Shown: piece after piece, positions 11,102 to 23,900 of the stretch | How the letters are laid out: each line of letters begins with the position of its first letter | Position numbering within the stretch: position 1 is the first letter of the stretch | DNA from: Toxoplasma gondii ME49 | Lineage: Eukaryota; Apicomplexa; Conoidasida; Eucoccidiorida; Sarcocystidae | Direction: 5' to 3' | Length of the DNA stretch: 64,000 nucleotides | Assembly: GCF_000006565.2 (NCBI RefSeq) | Contig: NC_031476.1 | Coordinates: 6,852,400-6,916,399, forward strand | Notes under the pieces: model-generated | The model's database searches: none | The model's input: only the letters and a program-made list of their open reading frames with translations | Told to the model about the DNA's origin: nothing | Made by a program: the position numbers and the translations under genes

Positions 11102-14100
11102 TTTCCTTGTTTCCCCGAAAACCAAGGAGAGCGGAACTGGGACGAGGTAGTGGAGAGCAGGAGGAAGCCAAGTGCCCAGACATACCGGATCCACAAACTG
11201 AGAGGATCGGCGAGACGAACGAAGAAGGCACGCTTCTTGTCCCCGTCAGCAGGACTTGCGAAGACCAGTGGCCAAAACGTGGTGTGGAAAGAACAGCGGT
11301 AGGGTAGACAGAAGCTACGACAGAGAAAGAGATATTGGATGCCCGCGAAAGCCACGGGGAAAACCAGGGTTGACACACGATCTAGCCCCCAACACACGGA
11401 GGCGCTTCCTCGTGCGTGGTTTTCAACAAAGACCGTTCTTCTAGGACTCCGTGTCGATAGGAAGAACCACCATTTGTGGTAGTTGTGCAGACTGATTCAC
11501 TTTGGGAGTTAGCAGCGGCTTAGGGTGAAATGCGAGAAAGGACGCAAGCAGCAGCGATCGCTAGTGCATGTGAGCGGCAGCACTAGGAAATGCGGCGGTT
11601 CTGCGTTGCAGCGGAGACCTCAGATAGCGGAATTTTCCCTCAGATTTTAGAGACCAGAAGAAAAACAATTAGCAAACAGGCGCACAGCTCACCTCGCCTA
11701 AAAGGGTGACGGGGCGACTTGGAGGCCGGACCGGCAAGTCGCTTGCTACACAACGCAGACATGACAATATGGGAGTGAAAAATGCCGCGAGACAGGGAAA
11801 GCAAACGGGAGGAAATGAAAAAAGTGGACGCGACAGATTTCCTTGGCGAAAAGAGAAGACGAAATGTTTATCGAGGGATGCAGTTACAAGACAACGCGAG
11901 CGCACTGCACGAGAAAAAACCCTCCTGGCGAGGGAGGTTGGTCGGTGAATGAGACGGCAAGTGGTATTTGTCGGTGGGTTCCTGTCCTCATGTCGTGATT
12001 TTCAGCTTACAGCGTTTAAACCAATACGAAGGGTCTACACCCTGGAAAGACGCACGAGTTTCCGTCTCTTTCGGTGTCGTATTTTCACGATGTTTCAGCG
12101 CAACTCTTCGTCTGCTCGTGGAGAAAAATGATCCGACGCAACCGACACTCGCTAGTGCTTGCCACCGTGTACCTGCACATACCAGGGCACGCGGTACGTA
12201 TGAGAAGGTAACATCGCCTTCCTGAACATGTCCAGGGCAGTTTAAAACGTGCAGCGCTGGCATGTCTTGCGCGGTGAACACCCGTTAGTTTTCAAGCTCG
12301 CGACTGCACCGCACTTCCTAAATAGTCAGTCAAGTGCGTGTCCATGGAGTCACTTACGCCCTCTCAGGGATTCACCTTTTCATGTTCTGCGATCCGCGCC
12401 TGCATCTGGAAAGTCTCAACTGGATATTCAGAATCTGAGATTAACGCACGGAGGCAACAGTCAACTTTGATCACATATTCATCTAAAAAGACCTGCAAGC
12501 GTGCCCTAACCAGTAACACGTAAGTAGGATGGCGGGTGTTACACTGCAGCAGACAAAAAAAGAAGAAAACGACTCACGATGCGTGATTCCGACGATTCTT
12601 CGACCTCACGACTCCTCCAGGGTCCGTGCGGATTCCCGGTCTTCTCCTGTCCAACTCCTCCTGACAGAATTCCCGCATTTTCTCTGGAATTCGCCGCTTG
12701 CACGCTCCGGGTCGTCTCACCTAATTAACTCATGATCATGCGCTGTCTCACACACGCTGTGATCCTTGGATGGGCAACCTGTAGCAAGGAATGAACGCAC
12801 TAGCCTCAGGCGTCAGCATCGGCTTCTGGCAAGAACCTTGGATCCCGACGGATCCTCGGGTGATCTGACCATTTCCGGTTCTTCTGGGACTGCGAGCTGG
12901 ATTGGTGACGCTACACGAATCTCTCTATCTATTTCGATCCATATCTACAAATATGTATCTATTTCTTCTATTTATATCTAACGACACCAAGGAATTTGCC
13001 TCCGCGACTGGAACCACTTTTTTCCCACAGTGTTCGTCTCGTTCGCACAAGTAAGCTCACTTACATCGTGGTGACGACACTCCTCTGCAACCGCCACCAC
13101 TCTAAGGAACACCGCATAAGGCGAAGCTACCTACAGATATCGTTAGCAAGCTACCCGAGGAAATCCCAGGGTGTGAGTGCCGGTTCTGATTCCAGCAAAG
13201 TGGGTGAGCAGAGATGAAACGAATCCCTCCTTCATGAACCGTAACAGTAATTCATATATTACACCCATAACATAACCGATGTGGAATCACCTTGATCTCG
13301 TAGGATATTGAAATCCAACACATCTGGCTACTCTAAGCAGTCCAGTGGAGTGGTCGTGTACAGTAACCTTAAGGAACTTGATTGTCTGCATCTCGTTAAC
13401 TAAAGGCATAATCAGTGACCCACGTAGATCCTGCAGGCTACCCCACATTGGTTGCCGCACAAGTGAGGAGTGGTAGGAGAAAAACAAGAAAACTGAGCGT
13501 ATCAGGAGCCATCCACGAGCCGGGAAGCTAGATTGAATGAGAAAAGAATTATCGGGAGCACGCGTCACTCTGTCGTGCCTCTTTTGTTGTACATGCCCCA
13601 CTGCAACTTTTTTCAGATACCTGCATTTGCTAGAAAGAAGCACTCGAGGTCAGGAGTTTGGCACTGCTGTCTTCCCTACTACAATCTCTTCTGTTTCTCT
13701 CGTTCCTCGGTTCTCTTGGCTATCTGTTTTGCTTGTTTGTGAAGGTACCTTGTATAGATGCTGCGTAGAAATGGCAATGCCGAGACATCAGCTGAAGGAT
13801 TTCAAGTCATCCAGTGTGCCAGTCAAATGTGTCACCTCCCACTTTGTCTGTCGGTTCTGAAAGCAAATAAACCCAGTGATCTAGACAGACTGTTCCTTCA
13901 CACAAACATAACTGAAAAGAATTCGGAGATACACCGCAATTTTCAAAGAGACACAGCACTTTTCCTGCCACGCGTCTCGAACCGCAGAATTTGCCTTCTT
14001 TTCTGTGTGTGCCTCGGATTCAACGAAGCAGGCAGACTATCCTACGAAAACCATGGGGCCCTGAACTGCTCCCATTGGCTTCTTTTCTCGTGGGCCCTTT

Positions 14101-15669
14101 TGTCCTCTTCCCTCTCCACTTTTGTGGAGATCGTCCACTTGGGGCAAAGACACTGTGATACACAGAGTCGCTTCAGCGTCGCATAAAGTGCTGAACCAGG
14201 AGGATAGTTATGGCCCTCCTAGGTTTATATGCAGGTGCAGAATCTATGACTCTACGCACTCTGGAGTTAGTCTGCCATATCAGCGGCTGTTGTGCAGACA
14301 GGCTTCTATGCATATATTCGAGTTTTACGTGGCCTAGGTGGAGCATCTTACCATTGATTCTCTTTAGTTTGGAACCCAACAGCTGTATACGGCTCGTGTA
14401 CAAGAACACTTGTCACAAAAAGCGAATCACGCGCGGTTCCCCATCTCCGGTAGATTAGCTCCTGCCAGCAGAACGCTTAGTGCCACATCGGTTGGAACTT
14501 TCGATTTTTCCTTATAGAGTTATCCGAGTTGTGCCGACCAAGAACTTCTAGGAGCATGATATCGCATGCAGGCTTGCCGGGGAATTTAGGTTGAGTCCAC
14601 ACGATGTAGAAGCTTTCCTGCGTCGTTTACAAGCGATCGAGCCCCGACTAACCCTCGGCAGTTTTTGTCCCTTCACAGGGACTTTTTGCGACTTCTGAGG
14701 TGTTTATGACTACCTCGTTAGCTACGGTAGATACAGGTGAGTCAAGTGTTGCGTTGGTCTCGTGAAATCCTCGATACAGAAACCTCTGAATCGTCAGCGA
14801 TGGCGTAGCTTGTCCTGCGTCCACCGCGACTGTTTCGGACCCTTCGCGTGTTTCACTCTGGGTTCGCTCCGTCGCTGAACGACTCTTCTCGGCAGACTGG
14901 AGGGGCAGAGTGGAAACAAAAAATGAGCAACCGCAACCTAGTTTGACAGCTGTGGGGAAAAAGGCAGCTGCTCGAAAACGAAGAAACGAAGATCATTAAC
15001 TGGGTATATCCTGGCTTATCTTCGCCAGTCACTGTGTCCGTTTGTAAACGCAGAAGATCCAATGTCCGCGAACAGGGCACACGGCAAGGAAGAAAAAACA
15101 CATTCCTACCTGGACACGAGTAGCGGGAAAAAACACTTCTCGCTTCAGCGCGCAAAAAAGTGACTCACCGGCGTCGACTGTCCCCCCAAAAACGCATCGC
15201 ATCGCACTGAACGTTTCACCTGTTCCTGGACAGCTCAAGTATGTTGCGGAACGCAAGCTTTGTCACGTTCGTGCCCAAGATCGCACCTAGGAAGAAGCCA
15301 ACCAAGCCCCGGCGACGTTTCGGGGCCGATGAACTCTCGCTTTCTAATCACTGCATTCTGCTCTCTCCTATCGATGCCGGAGACGACCTGACTGAGGGAA
15401 CCTTTTGAACAACGCTGCATTTCTCCTTCCTTCACTTCGGGAATCGACATTCCGGCACTCCGCAAACTCTCGAAAAAGTGGCGCCGGAAGTGCCGAGTTC
15501 AGCCGAACTGTTTCGAAGCCTAGATTTGCTTCAACTCCTCCCGCTTCCGAAACACCTTCTGCACCACCTTCTCCACCCCGTCCCCGTGAACCCTCTCGCC
15601 TTCCAGCCACGTCGCCCTACCCCCGCACCCTCGGCTATCCCCCACATCCCATTTGCTCCTTTTATGCCC
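11102..15669. other. Gene-poor region upstream of the PP2A B'' gene
   Basis: I see no exon chain here with consistent splice phase or family similarity. It holds the 5' flank of the B'' gene, a short TA-rich stretch at 12925-12985, and a copy of dispersed repeat family 2 at 13373-13400. The part from about 14850 is probably the 3' flank of the 15670-18453 gene. Short open frames on both strands show no recognisable protein. Confidence 0.5.
13373..13400 (+). repeat. Dispersed repeat family 2, copy 1
   Basis: The block GGAACTTGATTGTCTGCATC continues into TCGTTAAC. It matches 52071-52100 on the same strand and 39961-39990 and 40038-40062 on the opposite strand. The shared core is about 25-30 bases, with flanking similarity at 13361 and 52057 (GTACAGTAAC versus GTACCGCAAT). 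Confidence 0.45.
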
Positions 15670-18453
15670 CTACAGTTCCTCGGCGTTGTCTTGTCTGTCG
15701 CTTGTCGTCTCGTCTCTTTCTCTGACGAGGAGCTGCGCCTCTCTCAGGAGGCCCTGGCGCACGCGTCTGGCCTCCCGTTCGGCGCCGCCGCGAATCGGTC
15801 GCGCCCACTTTTCGCGTTCGCCCTTCCGCACCACCTCCTCGCAGAGAGCGGCCATTTCCTTCATCGTTTGCATCGTCAGGTGCGCCGCAGATCGGTGAAC
15901 TTCTCTCAACTTCAAGACCAGCTGCCTCGAGCCCCACACTGCGCCTCGCTCGTTCAACCGACGCCCCGCACCCACCCCTGCACCCGAAGCTCCGCCACCG
16001 AGGCCAGCGCCTGCGACCAGGCACGCTGCCTGCGCCCCCAGAGACAAACTCGCCGTCGGAGCAGACGGAGACACCCCCCGCGGCGCGGGGGGCCCTACAC
16101 GCCCTCCAGAGAACCCAGGAAATGAGGGAGGAGACGCTGGGACGGAGTGGCGACCCTCAGACATCGCCATATACGTCGGGAGCACTGCATGAGAACCCGC
16201 CGCGTCGCTTGGCGAGGCCCGCAAACCTGAAGGCGCCAGAGGCGGAGCAACGTGCGAGACAGGATGCAGAGAGGCCCCTGGCTCAAGTCTCGGTCGACTT
16301 CCAGAACCCGCGCCGGCGTCGCTTGGCAGGCTGCTCACAGAAGCGGTCTGGAGGTTGGCGCTCTGCAGTCCAGCGGCCAGCGGCGCAGAGAAACAGGGAG
16401 GAAGCCGCGGTCTGCCCACGCTCCCCTGATTCGAGCCCGCCCGCGACGACGCCGAAGGAAGGCTGCCGCGCAGCTGCTCATCCACACTGCCCTCTCGCAA
16501 GGCGACGTTAAGACTCGGTCCTGCAGAGAAAGTCGGTCCTTCTGAGTCGCGGCCGAGGCCGCTGCTGTCGCTGGTCGAGACCAGCGATGAGCCTTCTTCT
16601 GAATCTCTTGGGTACGGGCAAGGAGGCGACTCCAGGAGGGACGGAAACCCGCGGGGAGGCTCGTCAGGTCGGGGCCCGGCTCCGGAGTCGCTGGGCCGCA
16701 GAGCAGAACCCTCTGAAAGATTCACAGCCTCAGTAGACGCCTGGAGATGCGGATGACTCATCTGCATTGCATGCGACACGTGGAAAGGGAAGTGGTGGAC
16801 AGGGTCCATGTGGGACGAGGTCACGGCCGCAAGGTCGAGAGGCCCGCATCCCTGCGCCGCGTTCGCGACAGCATGCAACCCGACAGATGCTGGAAAAACG
16901 TAGCAGCCGCCCGTGGCTCCACTCCCGGGCCGCTGGAGCACGGTTCGCCCCAGCTCTTCGGCGCTTTCCGACTCCCTGCGTGCCTCCTCGCTCGCGAGCT
17001 CGAGGCCGCGGTGCCCGTCGGCGGCCCTCGGATAGCCCACAGCCAGCGCCGGGCCCTGGGGTATCCCGCCCACACCGAGTCCCGGGCCCTCAGAGTCCAA
17101 GCCTCCCCTCTTGCGCGCGGCTTCGGGGGCGGCGAACCCGCCGCCTCGCCCTGCGCCCGGAAGGTCGCCCAAGACCATCCCGCTGGCCGCTGAAATCTGC
17201 GACAGACATGGCGGGGCCGACACGGAGGAGAAAGACGCCTCGACCTCAGGACGCGAGCCTCCGGCACCGGTGAGCACCACCGAGGACGGAGAAGGCAACG
17301 CTCGCCCCCCGTGCAAACTGCCCCCTAGACCTGGGGCGGCGAGGCTCGAGGTCGCAAGGTCAGAAGAGCCCCCCAGACTAGAAGTTGTGTCTGCTTGAGG
17401 GCTCGCGTCTTGCTCGCTGAGGCGCAAGGCGGTCGCAGGTCCAAGCCCCGGAGAAGAGACGGAAGGGCTCCCGTTGATGAGGACTGCGGGACTCGAGGGC
17501 GCAGGATAGAGACTCGTGAGCAAGGCGCCATTCTGGAAAACAGGGACAGGCGGCGGCCCAGTTCCCGGCGGGCCTCCAGCCTTTTTTGGCAAGTCGCTCG
17601 GCGTCGGAGACTCGCCGACGAGCGCAGTCGGGGGACATGCGTTAGGTGCGAAAGCGTTGGAGCCGTAGGAGGCCAGAGGCGAGAAGGGTAGGTGCGCACT
17701 CGCGGAGACAGGAGAGGAAAGCGCAGACGGCGCGGAACACGGAGGTGGACTAACGAGCGGGCCCGCGGCCACGAGACCAGGACTCTGAGAAGTTCGCCAC
17801 TTCTTGGCCGGTCGCGGGCTGGGTCCGAGGGCGCTCGAGGCGGGGTCCGCAGGGTCCTGGGGCAGGGACGCATGATGCGCGTTGACTCCGCTGCACTCGG
17901 CCTCGGCACCAGTCGCCGCTTGCGCCGGGAGGAACTGCGGAGACATCTGGACGGGCGGGGGAGGCATTTGTGGGGCGCCAAGACTCGCGAAAGTGAGCCC
18001 ACGCCTCACGCTGTCTCCGCCCTCGACGGCGTGTGGCCCCGCAGAGAAGAACGAGCACTGGCCGCGGGCAAACTCGCTGCCTGCGACACCTGCGAAAGGG
18101 GGTCCGGAGTCGAGTCCTGCGTTTGCGGGAGCTCCGTGAAAGTGCGTTGAGGGGTCAGCGCACTGGGGGGGAAACGGAGAAGCAGCGAGTGAGGAAGATA
18201 CTAAGAGAGACACGTTCTGGCTCGCTGCGACGGCCTGCAGCTGCTCCCGCTTTCTCTGTCGATACTTGCGCGAGGCCACCCGCTGTCGCTCGCGCTTCAC
18301 CCTCAGCGCCTCAGCTCGATCCTGCTCCACCGAGGTCGCGGGCGGCGATCCTCGAGTGCATGCAGATGCGAGGAGCTGAGGCACCGAGCTAGAGGGAAGA
18401 AATGCCGCGGAGACGCCGCCTCCGCTGGGCGGGGACTGATTCACAGGATGCAT
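15670..18453 (-). CDS. Low-complexity protein with a bZIP-like basic region, 927 aa
   Basis: One uninterrupted frame starts at an ATG inside a TGCATGC palindrome and ends at a TAG at 15670. Residues 52-74 read RVKRERQRVASRKYRQRKRE plus QLQ. This resembles the DNA-binding basic region of bZIP factors (N-x-x-A-A/S-x-x-C/S/Y-R), with Gln in place of the usual Asn. The next 40 residues lack a leucine heptad, so dimerisation by a classical zipper is not evident. The middle 700 residues are Pro/Ser/Gly/Ala-rich and look disordered. The last 110 residues (GSRQLVLKLREVH to NAEEL) are charged and probably helical. A GTAGGG donor overlaps the last codons, so a further exon cannot be excluded. A nuclear regulator is inference from the basic region. 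Very GC-rich DNA here makes long antisense frames, which I left out. Confidence 0.75.
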   Translation of the reverse strand: MHPVNQSPPSGGGVSAAFLPSSSVPQLLASACTRGSPPATSVEQDRAEALRVKRERQRVASRKYRQRKREQLQAVAASQNVSLLVSSSLAASPFPPQCADPSTHFHGAPANAGLDSGPPFAGVAGSEFARGQCSFFSAGPHAVEGGDSVRRGLTFASLGAPQMPPPPVQMSPQFLPAQAATGAEAECSGVNAHHASLPQDPADPASSALGPSPRPAKKWRTSQSPGLVAAGPLVSPPPCSAPSALSSPVSASAHLPFSPLASYGSNAFAPNACPPTALVGESPTPSDLPKKAGGPPGTGPPPVPVFQNGALLTSLYPAPSSPAVLINGSPSVSSPGLGPATALRLSEQDASPQADTTSSLGGSSDLATSSLAAPGLGGSLHGGRALPSPSSVVLTGAGGSRPEVEASFSSVSAPPCLSQISAASGMVLGDLPGAGRGGGFAAPEAARKRGGLDSEGPGLGVGGIPQGPALAVGYPRAADGHRGLELASEEARRESESAEELGRTVLQRPGSGATGGCYVFPASVGLHAVANAAQGCGPLDLAAVTSSHMDPVHHFPFHVSHAMQMSHPHLQASTEAVNLSEGSALRPSDSGAGPRPDEPPRGFPSLLESPPCPYPRDSEEGSSLVSTSDSSGLGRDSEGPTFSAGPSLNVALREGSVDEQLRGSLPSASSRAGSNQGSVGRPRLPPCFSAPLAAGLQSANLQTASVSSLPSDAGAGSGSRPRLEPGASLHPVSHVAPPLAPSGLRASPSDAAGSHAVLPTYMAMSEGRHSVPASPPSFPGFSGGRVGPPAPRGVSPSAPTASLSLGAQAACLVAGAGLGGGASGAGVGAGRRLNERGAVWGSRQLVLKLREVHRSAAHLTMQTMKEMAALCEEVVRKGEREKWARPIRGGAEREARRVRQGLLREAQLLVRERDETTSDRQDNAEEL

Positions 18454-18455
18454 GC
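18449..18455. promoter_or_regulatory. TGCATGC palindrome overlapping the start codon of the bZIP-like gene
   Basis: TGCATGC contains the ATG at 18453..18451. GCATGC-type palindromes are a known over-represented element upstream of coccidian genes. Its position on the start codon is seen in the sequence; any regulatory role here is inference. Further TGCATGC copies occur at 2219, 2402, 5077 and 28536, among others. Confidence 0.35.
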
Positions 18456-20945
18456 TGGAATGCAGAGATGCTCAAGTCCGACGGTCCGCGATCCACAACT
18501 GTGGACCTGAGCGTCCTCTTTAGCATAATACGCGGCGGCAAAAAGTGTTCCATCCAAAACAGCTCTAATCGTACTCGTCGTTGAGCAGCGTTGCCGAGCT
18601 GAGGCGCGAGCTCTGAGCTTCCGAGTGCTCACTCCTAGGTGCACGTGCACCTCGAAAGCAGGGGGGGGGCTCGGAGAAGGAGGGCAACAGAGAAGAGAGT
18701 AAGGGGAAAAAAGAAAAGTTACAGGTGAAATAACGCGACGCACACACACGTATACAAACGGCGACTGGAGTCACATGCCTCCGAATCGGGACACTCGCCG
18801 ACGAGGAGAGAGACGACGTGCATGCGACGGAAGGAAACGGGAAACAGACAAAGCCTCCAGAGGAGAGCACCGTCAGCGACGAAATGGCATTTCAGAAAAG
18901 TGCTCCGAGTCGTTTGGATCCGCAAGACGTCGAGAAATCCTTCGAGTTGAACGGGGACGACAGGCACGTCCTCGAAAAGCAGGCCGCCCTCGCGAGACCG
19001 ACAGTCAAAAGAAGAATGCACGTTCTCAGCGCCGGCTTTTCTGAACGGCGGTTAACGGTTGTTGGAGGGTCTTTGTACCGGTCTAAAAGTGGGCTCTCGG
19101 AAACCGTTTTTCTAGAAACTGGCGCGATCTCCTGTATCCTCGTACCACCAGGTTTCCACAACTCTCTGTTCCTCTCTGAGGTTCCCTCTATTCCCGCGGC
19201 TCGAAATCGCGCAGATATCTCAACACCTCACATCAATTATCATTCCGCCGTCCCGCAGGCGCAGAACGCTATTCACTGATGCGTTCCGTGCCCCGTTGTC
19301 TGTACATTAGACATTTCTAATCTTTGGCTGGACAGGCGCCAAGAGCGCCGCACAGAGTGCAGCGGGAGGCCAAAGGGAAGGGGAGACGAACGGAGCATCA
19401 ACGGAAAAGAAAAGTCGACAGACGCCGTGCCAGGCCATCCTCTCTTCCACACGGAAGGGTCGACAAAAAGAGGGAGGAACCCGGAAGCCGCGCCTCGGGA
19501 ACATCAACGCTGCGCTTCAGAGGGGGGAAGCTCGAGGCTCGGCTCCAGCATTGCGGATGGCGGGACGAACGCGGGATGTCTGAAGAGGAGTGGCAGGGAC
19601 AAAGTCCCTTGAGACGAGAAAAATAAACGCGTGAAGGGGTTTCCGAAAAAGCAAAATAGCGACAGACATCGAGCGCGAAAAAAGGTGGAACGCCTGCAAC
19701 TCAAAACGCCAGGACGGAGCGGCCGCCTGTCTGGCTAGCTGTCTCGCAAGTTCCCTTTTCCTCGCGAATCTACTCCTCGAAAAAAGAAACTTACCGGCAC
19801 TTCGGGGACTCGGGAATATAAAGACTGTCTTTCTTTTCGCGTCGCCTCTTGCAGAGCCAAAGTGGACTGCAACACATGCAGAACGCAAGCACGGTGCGCA
19901 ACGTCGCACCGCAGGCTTTGCGAGTCTCTGCGCGGGACCCATCGAAGCTTCTCAAAAGAAACCGCCGCGTTGAACGTCTCGCCATTCTCTCAGACCTGGT
20001 AGAGGGAAAAAGGACGACTCTCCTGTTACAGTCCGTCTTCCTTTTGACTTGGACTCCCCAAAGCCGTGTTTTCGGTGAAGCAAGCACACTCGGGAATCTT
20101 CAGAGACCCGCCTTGGTGCGCTGTCCTACATTCGGTAGTCCATGCCTTGAACACCACACATGCTTTCTTTTATGGTTTACTTTCATGATTTCAGACTAGT
20201 TTGAGATTCCACATGATTGGCCGAGTAGTTAGCGTCAAACGTGTCCGACCAAGTCTCCACGTCGCTGCAGAGAGGGGTATGAGTGGCTTGTGCCTCCTTG
20301 GTTCCGACAGACATTGAACAGAAAGGACTGAAGACGAGTTTCATCTGAATTATCGTTGATTTTCTTCGACAAGTGATTCACAGAAGAGTATTTTAGGTCG
20401 TGTTCAAAAACAATACGAAAAAGTAGTGCGCCCTCCACACTGTTGCCAAGTGTGCCTAAATTTTTTCAACGACCTCTGTGTCAAAGCCATCTCATGACCT
20501 AGTACTTAGGTAAACAAGAAGTTTTCCCAATGGGGTGAACTGACGGCTCGTTCTCGCAAACAGCTCTCTCTAAGCGTTCTTCTGGACTAGTGTGTCTAAT
20601 AAGTTGCGTGTAGCAACAAGGTGAAGCCGAGATGTATGTCGGACACTTCGGCGCGTGTTTCTTCGGTTTAGCCCGAAACAGAAAAAGCACGGCACACGTT
20701 TCCAGTTTTCACAGAGTTCCCACTTCACTTAGACATCTCCCAGATACAACTCCACCCCCGCCCAGCGCCTGCTTGTGTGCGACTGGCTTCTGTCACGGGC
20801 TAGAAACCTGAGGTCGAACGCGTCTTCTGTTAACCTCAAGAGACAGGTTCTCGCACGAGGTCAGTGACAGCCAGAGGAGAAATCAACGTCGAAAATGAAG
20901 AAGACACAAACGCAGACGCTCGACCATTCGTCTCCGCCTCTTGGC
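18456..20945. other. Intergenic region between the bZIP-like gene and the dCMP deaminase gene
   Basis: Two minus-strand genes flank this stretch. It should hold the 5' UTR and promoter of the bZIP-like gene and the 3' UTR of the deaminase gene. A G8-type homopolymer lies near 18661. Open frames up to 153 codons exist on the plus strand (18818-19279), but none has family similarity or a consistent exon context. Confidence 0.5.
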
Positions 20946-23900
20946 TTAAAAGCTCTTCACGGCGACGGTCATGCCGGGCACTCCCGGGTGGTCGTCCGCG
21001 AACCGTCTCACGCTGACCCCCATCTGCAGAACACAAAAACAGTTTTCAGTCTTGAACTCTGCATGTTCTCCAGCCTGCCAGGCAAAATGGGGCGTTCGCG
21101 CTCATTCAGACACGCGAAACTTCCGAGCGAAAAGACGACTTCTTGCCCTCGAAACCATTGCACCACAGTGTCTCGACACACGACCCGTCAAACTGCACAG
21201 GGGCCGCCGGCTTCGTGTGTAACTGCATCCGAGTACAAGACGGTTCTGGTCCCAACTTCGGTCTCTAGTCCCTTCAGTGCGGGTGGGGCCAGATGCGCGA
21301 CTCTCCACCCACCGTCGAGAATTCTGGAATTGGCGTGGCTGTTTCATCAGTTGAACAAACGCACGATGCTTCTCCATCCACATACTGCGAATACGTGTAG
21401 GATGTGTAAGCCACTACCCAAAAGAAAACATTAGACAAGCGCAAAAGAGCGCAGAACCCGAAAACAGGTCGGCTGGCCGCAGGGGTGCACCTGCTGTACG
21501 TCCACTCGACTTTAGCACGGCCACCCAAATCGCTTCGCTTTCTCTTGAGTCACATTTTGCTTTCCTTAGTTTCTCGATTTTCATACCCGGGTGAGAAGGT
21601 CAAGAGCGCCACTTTTATCGTCGTACTCTTCCGCATACACCACCGTTCGAATTGCCTGACGGTTGCCTCACAGGAAAGCGCTGGCTTAGATCAGACTCTT
21701 TTCTGTATCTGTTTTGGAAAAACCTGACTTTTCCGCTCTAGAGAGACAAAAGCTAAAAGGCGCAAGAGAGAACCGACCCACATCGCCGCTTGGTTTTAAA
21801 TACTGCGAACGAAACGCCACTCTGGACACAGTCAGCCGTCAGCGTCCAGAGAGCATCGAACTGCCAGCTCGGTCTCCAACCTTGGAAACGCAGTTTTGCA
21901 ATAGTTGTAGCGACTCTACATGTGTTGAAAAGAGGCGAAAAAGTCTTCTTACGGACTGAACGACGAGCTTAGCGCACCCCAGACACGGCAGGCAGGTGAC
22001 GTAGAGCGTGCCGTTCATCGCGCGGTCTCGACCTGAGTTGCGAAGTCCAAACAAGGAGAAATACGCATCCGGGGATGAAGTAAGGTGATCGAAAGAGTCA
22101 GACAAGTGCGGTTCTCGATGAAAGAGGTCCGTCCATCTGTGCGTCGACAGAGGATCGCACAAGTGTGACTGAACGCGTGCCTCTAGGCAAAGAACGTCCG
22201 GTAAACAGGCCGGTGTCAAGTGCGCGCCACAGGAAAGAGACCACAAACGCCCAGAACACTTGAGGGGAAGATCGTTCCCCACTTTGTGGCCTGGACAAAG
22301 ACAGAAGAACCAAAGTTTCCTACCTGCCTCCAACAGAGCGTTCGCCTCTGCATGGATACACTCGCAAGCCTCGAGGGCTCTCCCCTGAGACACACTCGGG
22401 TCGTTGCACCTTGCACAGCCGCCTGCGTTACAGTTCGCTGCTTGCGAGGGAGTGCCGTTGTACCCAGTAGCGATTACCTGGAGCGGACAAACGGAGAGTT
22501 AAAACACAGACCACAAAGAAGCAGCAGTCCTAGGCTAGGATACGCGTTGGGGACATGGGGAGACTTCACGAGTATCAAGGAGACGCAGATGGCAAGGGTG
22601 GCAGTCACTCTTCACGAGCAGAAACCCTCGACGACGGAAAGGTGCCTCGAGCGCCACCACTGCTTCATAAAGGGAGAAGTCTCTCTTGACTCCAAGAGAA
22701 ATAGTCTACGCACAAGAGGTGATGGGAGATGGAGATCCGAAATGCGAGTCACACGCGCTTTGTACCAATATACTTGCATCCTGGGTTGCTGCAAGTGCAC
22801 AGCTGAACATCTCTCTTTTTATGACAGCTCTCGAGGAGAGGCGAGGAAATCAAAGGCCAATTAGACCGACCCCAGGAGTACCACTCGGCGTGGATGCTCC
22901 GAAACGGATGCCGACCCGTTCCCTCCCGCGGTGCTGAACGAGACTGAAACGACCAGCACACAGCGAATTCGCAACATGCGCAGGAAGCAGCATAGAAGGA
23001 CTCGGGCAGAGCATTCCGTGAAGCGTAAACATTGAAAAGAATGGAAACAAGAGGACGTACCCGATTGCCTCGCGCAACGATCGCTCCGACCCTGTACACA
23101 CGACGCCCGAACAACGGTCGGCAACAGACAGAACTGAAGAGACAGGCTGGAGAGGCGAACCGCTGAATTCGCGGCAGACGAACGACATGTGCCCCATTGT
23201 CTACTAGCCACGACATGCCAAGAAAAGCGAAATACAGAGCTGAAACGTCCAGACAGAATCTGTGATCCTTCTCGAGTAGCATGTCTAACGGCGATCCGTA
23301 TCTACACCGAGGATTTTTGAGGGGGAAAGGCGACGTGGAAAGAGAAAACTTAGGGATTTCGTCTTTGTTGACAGTTTGCCCTTTCAGTCAGGCGCACACC
23401 GCTGACGTCGAGGATTTATCTGTTCACACTGGTAAAGAAGAATTCAAGTCGAAGCAACAGAGATTGTACAGAAGGGCGTGTCAATGACAAACACCTCAGA
23501 CGCGGATCAGCAGTCCACTGCAACCTTGACTTGAAGGTGTCGGCTGCCTTGAGCAGTCCAGGTGGCGGCGCACAGAACCGACTGGCTGTGAAGGACAAGA
23601 AGTGCCATTTTCGACACAAAAAGTCGCGATTTGGAGTCCAGAGAAAAACGGATCTTACCGGCGTTTCATGCAGTTTGACCGCGTAGAGGCCAAAAAGGTA
23701 AGACGCATAAAATATGTATCCCAGGAAGGTCGAACGAGCTCTTCACAAAGAAATCCAGCAGCTGCAACAAAGGGAAGAGAAAGGGCCATTTTTTTGAGCG
23801 CGACGATGAAGCCAATCTTCTTTCTTCTCAGGGCATCGAAACGGCCAGAACAGGAAGGAATTCGGAATGGTAGAAAGACGAAGATTTCCACACGGGATCC

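Noticed and set aside
15478..16125. 215-codon plus-strand frame overlapping the bZIP-like gene
   Set aside because: It is antisense to a 927-codon frame in GC-rich DNA and has no domain, so it is probably a shadow.
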